Of a DNA stretch of 37,911 bases, positions 34,164-37,911 are shown in pieces. The stretch is from Phycisphaerales bacterium (GTDB lineage Bacteria; Planctomycetota; Phycisphaerae; Phycisphaerales; UBA1924): contig JAJDDM010000113.1 in assembly GCA_029260315.1 (NCBI GenBank), positions 1 through 37,911 of the forward strand, written 5' to 3'. The position numbers and the translations under genes were made by a program. The notes beneath the pieces are model-generated. The model was not told the DNA's origin. It made no database searches and saw nothing but the letters and a program-made list of their open reading frames with translations. Position 1 is the first letter of the stretch, and each line of letters opens with the position of its first letter.

Positions 34164-35126
34164 GTGGATGAGAACGCCCTGAAAAGACGCGACGCGTTGC
34201 GAATCTGCGCCGGCGTCGCGCTGGCGACAAGCGCGAACGCCGCAATGGCGACCGCCGCCATCATCCCCGCACGCGCCCGCAAGCCGCTCTACGCGATCTC
34301 TCTCGCCCAATGGTCGATCCACCAGCAGCTCTTCGACGGCGAGATCGACAATCTCGACTTCGCCCCCCTCGCCCGCGAACGCTTCGATATCGACGCCGTC
34401 GAATACGCCAGCCGATTCTGCGAGGACAAGGTCAACGACGAGCCCTACCTCGCCCAGATGAAGAAGCGCGCCGACGACGCCGGCGTCAAGAGCCTGCTCA
34501 TCATGATCGACGGCCAAGGCCGGCTGGGCGATCCCAACCCCAAGGCCCTCGACACCACCATCGACAACCACACCCGCTGGCTCCACGCGGCGAGCGCGCT
34601 GTGCTGCCACTCCATCCGCGTCAACGCCCAGAGCGAAGGCACACGCGACGAGCAGGCTGAACGCTGTGTCGAAGGGCTCCGCCGACTCACCGAGATCGCC
34701 GAGCCCCTCGGCCTCAACATCATCGTCGAGAACCACGGCGGGCTCAGCTCCGACGGCACATGGCTCGCCTGCGTCATCCGGCGCGTCGACCACCCAAACT
34801 GCGGCACACTCCCCGACTTCGGCAACTTCTTCTACGACTGGAACACCAAGGACGACCCGACCAAGTGGTTCGACCGCTACGAGGGCGTCCGCCTGCTCAT
34901 GCCCTTCGCCAAAGCCGTCAGCGCCAAGAGCCACGACTTCGATGAGGCCGGCAACGAGATCCACACCGACTATCACCGGATGATGAAGATCGTGGTGGAC
35001 GCCGGCTACCGGGGCTACGTCGGCATCGAGTACGAGGGCAAGAAACTCCCGGCATTCGAGGGCATCCACGCGACCAAGCGGCTGCTCGTGCGCGTCCGCG
35101 ACAAGCTCGAACAAGAGCACGGCTGA
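34164..35126 (+). CDS. sugar phosphate isomerase/epimerase-like TIM-barrel protein, Tat-type signal
   Basis: A 320-residue protein. The N-terminus K-R-R-D-A-L-R-I-C-A-G-V-A-L-A-T-S-A-N-A has a twin-arginine pair and a moderately hydrophobic stretch, so export by Tat is likely. The rest is a xylose-isomerase-like TIM barrel (AP endonuclease 2 fold): Y-A-I-S-L-A-Q-W-S, I-D-A-V-E-Y-A-S-R-F, S-L-L-I-M-I-D-G-Q-G, S-I-R-V-N-A, N-I-I-V-E-N-H-G-G (a metal-ligand Glu is expected here), T-L-P-D-F-G-N-F, A-V-S-A-K-S-H-D-F-D and Y-V-G-I-E-Y-E-G. Family members are sugar epimerases or isomerases; planctomycetes have many exported copies, often with Gfo/Idh/MocA oxidoreductases like the one at 36162. The substrate is unknown. 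The GTG start is set by GAGGG upstream. Confidence 0.82.
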   Translation: MDENALKRRDALRICAGVALATSANAAMATAAIIPARARKPLYAISLAQWSIHQQLFDGEIDNLDFAPLARERFDIDAVEYASRFCEDKVNDEPYLAQMKKRADDAGVKSLLIMIDGQGRLGDPNPKALDTTIDNHTRWLHAASALCCHSIRVNAQSEGTRDEQAERCVEGLRRLTEIAEPLGLNIIVENHGGLSSDGTWLACVIRRVDHPNCGTLPDFGNFFYDWNTKDDPTKWFDRYEGVRLLMPFAKAVSAKSHDFDEAGNEIHTDYHRMMKIVVDAGYRGYVGIEYEGKKLPAFEGIHATKRLLVRVRDKLEQEHG

Positions 35127-35133
35127 CCACACC

Positions 35134-35272
35134 ACGGAACCGCGAGCGCAAGCTCGCGCCGAGGCGCACATGCGCGCCCGGCGTTCCAAAAGTCACATCG
35201 GACGTTCAGAGTAAACACCGACCGCCCCGGAAACCCGCACGACCCCTCACGAGCTCGCGCTCGCGGCTCCGT
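35134..35272. repeat. palindromic repeat between convergent genes
   Basis: Arms of 23 bp at 35134-35156 and 35250-35272 match at 21 of 23 positions and enclose a 93-base loop. The arms contain the CCGCGAGCGCAAG core also found at 32663 and 33040. The element occupies nearly the whole 155-base gap between the TIM-barrel gene and the monohaem membrane protein gene. Confidence 0.8.
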
Positions 35273-35281
35273 TGCGTTCGG

Positions 35282-36076
35282 TCAGTCCGATTCAACCCGC
35301 TTGAACCGCGGCACCAACAGATCCACCAGAATCAACCCCAGACTCAACGCGCTGATCGAGTTGAACACGCCCCCCGCCCCGAAGATCACATACACATACA
35401 CCTCGTTCGACCTCGCCAGCCACCACGATCCGACATCCAGCAGCAGCCCGAACCCCAGCAGAATCGCCGCGATCGACACGACAAACCGCGGCAACCGCGT
35501 CCCCAGCAACAACCCGATCACCAGCATCGTCTGCACCGCCAGCGCCAGCGCGTGCGCGTGCGTCGACGCCGCCAGAATCCGCTCAGGCGTCGGCTCGATA
35601 TCCCGGCTGATCGCCACCGCCTGCACCTCCGCCGGCGTATACAAGGGCAACTCCGGATACGGATGCTCGGCGTTCTGCGGATCCTCATCGTGACACGCGA
35701 CACACCGGTTAAACACGATATCCGCCGGCATCAGCTCCTCGAGCGCCTCGTTCTCGAACTCCCGCATGATCGAGCTCGCCTCGCCCCCGAGCCACTTCAG
35801 CAGCGCCTCACGCTCCGCCGCCGGCATGTCCTCATCGGTCAGCTCGTCGGGATGATCCCGCTCCAACGCCACGATCAGCGGCGCGGGAATCTTCATCTTG
35901 TGGTACGCGCTGGCCACGTCCACATACGACAACTCTTCCTTGTTCCCATCCCGCGGCGAGTAGTGCAGGTACATGTAATACCACGACGCGATCAGCCCGC
36001 CACCGAGCGTCAACACAAGCCCGATCAGCCCGATTCGCACACCCACCGGAAGATCGCACAACCGAAACCGCTTCAT
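35282..36076 (-). CDS. membrane protein with one c-type haem motif
   Basis: A 264-residue membrane protein. It has an N-terminal helix (about residues 13-35), an extracytoplasmic part (about 36-165) with a single C-V-A-C-H haem-c motif (about 128-132), and three to four membrane helices in the C-terminal third (about 170-255, starting with S-T-H-A-H-A-L-A-L-A-V-Q-T-M-L-V-I-G-L-L-L-G). The early A-P-L-I-V-A-L-E-R-D-H-P-D-E-L-T-D-E-D-M-P segment and the His-rich S-T-H-A-H-A-L-A start of the helix bundle look conserved-type, but I cannot name a family. An electron-transfer role is inferred from the haem motif only. It is transcribed leftwards, 85 bases after the oxidoreductase gene and separated from it by a palindrome. 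Confidence 0.72.
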   Translation of the reverse strand: MKRFRLCDLPVGVRIGLIGLVLTLGGGLIASWYYMYLHYSPRDGNKEELSYVDVASAYHKMKIPAPLIVALERDHPDELTDEDMPAAEREALLKWLGGEASSIMREFENEALEELMPADIVFNRCVACHDEDPQNAEHPYPELPLYTPAEVQAVAISRDIEPTPERILAASTHAHALALAVQTMLVIGLLLGTRLPRFVVSIAAILLGFGLLLDVGSWWLARSNEVYVYVIFGAGGVFNSISALSLGLILVDLLVPRFKRVESD

Positions 36077-36112
36077 GCCGCGTTCCCCGCCTGACAATGC
36101 CTCACCCGGGTG

Positions 36113-36133
36113 GCACGGGCGTCTCGCCCGTGC
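36113..36133. repeat. short perfect palindrome GCACGGGCG-TCT-CGCCCGTGC
   Basis: A 9-bp stem with a three-base loop in the 85-base gap between the oxidoreductase and haem-protein genes. It could be a REP-like unit or a hairpin that separates the two messages. No T-tract follows. Confidence 0.6.
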
Positions 36134-36161
36134 GCGCCCTGGCTCCAGTCCCAACGCCCGC

Positions 36162-37388
36162 TCAGCCCATCAGCCCCGGATCAATCTCGACGATCCCGCC
36201 CTCGCGCACCGCCTCGTTCGCCTTGATCCCCACGATCGTCGCCCGCACGCCCTCGTCGGCGGAGCACTCGACCTCCGCCCCCTCGGTCACGCTCTTGAGG
36301 AACGCCTCGATGGAGTAGTGCAGCGAATCGTGCGGCAGGCCGATGCCCTCCTTCAGCTTGCCCTGGCTCGCCAGCTGCGTGGCGTCGGCGATCAGCGTGA
36401 TCCCCTCGTCGTTGTGGAACTGCTGGCGATTCGCGTACACCTCCCAGCCCTGCGTCGGCGCGTCGGCCTCCTTGAACATCCAGCCGTGGCTCCACGCGAG
36501 CTTGATCGCCGCGTTGGTCCCGTGCAGCACCTCGTACCGACCGCCATAGGTGTTCGCCAGCGTCGCGTCGTAGCTGAGCACCGCGCCGTCCTCGAACTCC
36601 AACTGAAGCGAGATCGTGTCGGCGACCTCCCGCCCGTCCTTGTGCAAGCGGATCCCGCCGATGCCCCGCACCCGCACCGGATACATCCCCGTGTACCAAT
36701 GAAAAACGTCGAACTGATGGCTCCCCCACTCGCCGGCCAGCCCCGCCGAGCGGCTCGGATCCAGCCGCCAGTTGAGCAGCGCCGCCCGATCCTCGCTATT
36801 GGCCGGTGCCCGCCACGAGGTCTTCTTGTGGCTCCTGGCGTGCATGCTCACCAGCTCACGGACCGAGTCCGAGCGGTAGAACGTCCGGGCGAGCGAGTAC
36901 ACCGGGTTCGTCCGCGCCTGGAAGCCGGACTGGAACACCAGCCCCGAGGTGTTCGCCGCCTGCGCGATCTCGCGGGCGTCCTCGATCGTGTGCGCTAGCG
37001 GCGCTTCGCAGTAGACGTGCTTGGCGGCGCTCAGCGCATCCAGAACAACCCGCTTGTGGTCCGGCGTGCCCGTCGCGACGAACACGGCGCTCGCATCGGT
37101 CTTCTCCAGAAGCTCCCGATGGCTCTCGAAGCCCTCGGCCCCGCGAACCCGCCGCAGGCCCGACCGCAGGCGAGCCCCGTCGATATCGCACAGCGCGCTG
37201 ATCGTCGCGCCCTTGATCTGCTGGAGCTCGTCGATGATCGAACGCCCCTGGCTGCCGGTGCCGATGATCGCCACCCCCGCCTCGCGCTGCAACCGCGAGA
37301 CGCGCCCCAGAACATCGGGCACGATCGCCATCGCGGCCAGCGCCCCCGCGCTCTGCACCAGAAACTCCCGTCGATCCGTCACGCTCAT
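36162..37388 (-). CDS. Gfo/Idh/MocA family oxidoreductase, Tat-exported
   Basis: A 408-residue protein with a twin-arginine signal (D-R-R-E-F-L-V-Q-S-A-G-A-L-A-A-M-A, residues 5-21), an NAD(P)-binding Rossmann domain (V-A-I-I-G-T-G-S-Q-G-R-S-I near residue 40; the A-L-C-D-I-D end strand; V-F-V-A-T-G-T-P-D-H) and the E-A-P-L-A-H motif near residue 126, the place of the family's usual E-K-P. The C-terminal domain has G-E-W-G-S-H-Q-F-D-V-F-H-W (about 218-230). Cytosolic relatives oxidise sugars or inositol. Exported planctomycete copies probably carry a tightly held cofactor. Its start overlaps the stop of the apbE gene upstream as ATGA. The substrate is unknown. Confidence 0.87.
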   Translation of the reverse strand: MSVTDRREFLVQSAGALAAMAIVPDVLGRVSRLQREAGVAIIGTGSQGRSIIDELQQIKGATISALCDIDGARLRSGLRRVRGAEGFESHRELLEKTDASAVFVATGTPDHKRVVLDALSAAKHVYCEAPLAHTIEDAREIAQAANTSGLVFQSGFQARTNPVYSLARTFYRSDSVRELVSMHARSHKKTSWRAPANSEDRAALLNWRLDPSRSAGLAGEWGSHQFDVFHWYTGMYPVRVRGIGGIRLHKDGREVADTISLQLEFEDGAVLSYDATLANTYGGRYEVLHGTNAAIKLAWSHGWMFKEADAPTQGWEVYANRQQFHNDEGITLIADATQLASQGKLKEGIGLPHDSLHYSIEAFLKSVTEGAEVECSADEGVRATIVGIKANEAVREGGIVEIDPGLMG

Positions 37389-37911
37389 CGCTCGGTGCTC
37401 CCCCCGCTCGTCGCGGGCCATGCAATCAAAGATTCGCTGTCCGTCCACGCCCAGCCCGACCCATGCCGCTCGACCGCCATCGCCCACGCCTGTTCGCGCA
37501 TCGGATCCGTCCATTGTTGCGCCACCACCAGGGCCGTGCTCAGCGCGTCGCACATCGCCGCGGAGTCTGTGAGAACAAAGGCCTGCGCCGCCCCCTCGCT
37601 CGCCTCGCCCGAGCGAGGATCGAGCACATGGCCGACCGCGCGTCCTTCGTGCTCGATCGTCCGCCCGTGCGGGGCCGAGACGCCCAGCGCCACGTCGCGA
37701 AGCATCACGACGGGCCCCGCCTGTTCCGGTCCGATCCGCACGCGCCATCCCGCCTCGCCCATCTCCTCAGGAGCCGAGCCGATCGCAATCGCCGAGCTGG
37801 CCCCGCCGTGGACCAATGCCGATGCGACCCCGCCATCGCGCAGCACCGCCGCGGCTCGATCAAGCGCGGAACCCTTCGCCACCCCGCCCAAGTCCAGTCG
37901 CTCGCGCGACT
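37385..37911 (-). CDS. apbE: FAD:protein FMN transferase ApbE, C-terminal part
   Basis: The frame runs off the right edge of the window, so only about 175 C-terminal residues are seen. They begin in the conserved block L-D-L-G-G-V-A-K-G-S-A-L-D-R-A, then show A-L-V-H-G-G-A-S-S-A-I-A-I, the H-V-L-D-P-R-S-G motif (metal and FAD site) and A-M-C-D-A-L-S-T-A-L-V-V. ApbE attaches FMN to Thr or Ser of exported flavoproteins. The gene is translationally coupled to the Gfo/Idh/MocA oxidoreductase (four-base overlap). Whether that enzyme is its target is unclear; it has no evident flavinylation motif that I can see. Confidence 0.88.
   Translation of the reverse strand, partial: SRERLDLGGVAKGSALDRAAAVLRDGGVASALVHGGASSAIAIGSAPEEMGEAGWRVRIGPEQAGPVVMLRDVALGVSAPHGRTIEHEGRAVGHVLDPRSGEASEGAAQAFVLTDSAAMCDALSTALVVAQQWTDPMREQAWAMAVERHGSGWAWTDSESLIAWPATSGGSTER

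Noticed and set aside
36097..36318. Short plus-strand open frame after the haem-protein gene
   Set aside because: It translates the palindrome at 36113-36133 and then runs opposite the oxidoreductase gene.

Overview
The window looks like a chromosomal segment of a high-GC planctomycete, most likely from the Phycisphaerae/Phycisphaerales. The evidence is a combination of families typical of that group: surface proteins ending in dockerin-like repeats (one with the terminal Gly-Cys of 'GC-type' dockerins), PEP-CTERM proteins with C-terminal Arg clusters, a PSD1 (PSCyt1/DUF1549)-DUF1501 remnant, DUF1570-like metallopeptidases, a Tat-exported Gfo/Idh/MocA oxidoreductase and a Tat-type sugar-isomerase-like TIM barrel. 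There is no phage, integrase, insertion sequence, rRNA or CRISPR array. Shine-Dalgarno sequences are often weak, so several starts are uncertain.

Layout. 1-5.5 kb: the 3' end of a methyltransferase, a polyprenyl diphosphate synthase, a PEP-CTERM protein with a clear terminator, a PepSY membrane protein, and a translationally coupled lemA-DUF2207 pair. 5.5-10 kb: a CAT-anticodon tRNA (probably Ile2), a three-domain persulfide dioxygenase/rhodanese protein, and a decayed PSD1 gene fused in frame to the back half of a DUF1501 gene. 10-18.2 kb: exported and envelope proteins (two dockerin proteins, a pseudopilin, a PEP-CTERM-like protein) and a carbohydrate locus (GH144-like lipoprotein, divergent LacI regulator, GHL10-family hydrolase). 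18.2-22.6 kb: an orphan Cap15-like 2TM/beta-barrel protein, a gluzincin peptidase, a DUF6268-like outer-membrane protein and a TPR protein. 22.6-27.3 kb: valS and an overlapping lipoprotein peptidase. 27.4-31.7 kb: a short division/cell-wall cluster transcribed leftwards as rsmH, a LysM protein, an ftsL-like gene and ftsI, with sppA divergent from rsmH. 33-37.9 kb: an enlarged RNase HII-like protein, a sugar-isomerase-like protein, a monohaem membrane protein, and a Gfo/Idh/MocA oxidoreductase coupled to an apbE fragment.

The strongest unexplained signal is a set of dispersed palindromic repeats. Elements of about 80-140 bp with 13-23 bp inverted arms lie in intergenic gaps at 27300-27378, 32658-33057 and 35134-35272, with a half copy at 511-547. 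Two sit inside the valS reading frame, at 23994-24098 and 24745-24848, and are translated as extra low-complexity peptides. This resembles the behaviour of Rickettsia palindromic elements. Other leads are the orphan Cap15-like protein (a CBASS effector fold with no CD-NTase nearby), the PSD1/DUF1501 fusion relic, a LysM protein between rsmH and ftsL, and the enlarged RNase HII-like protein.
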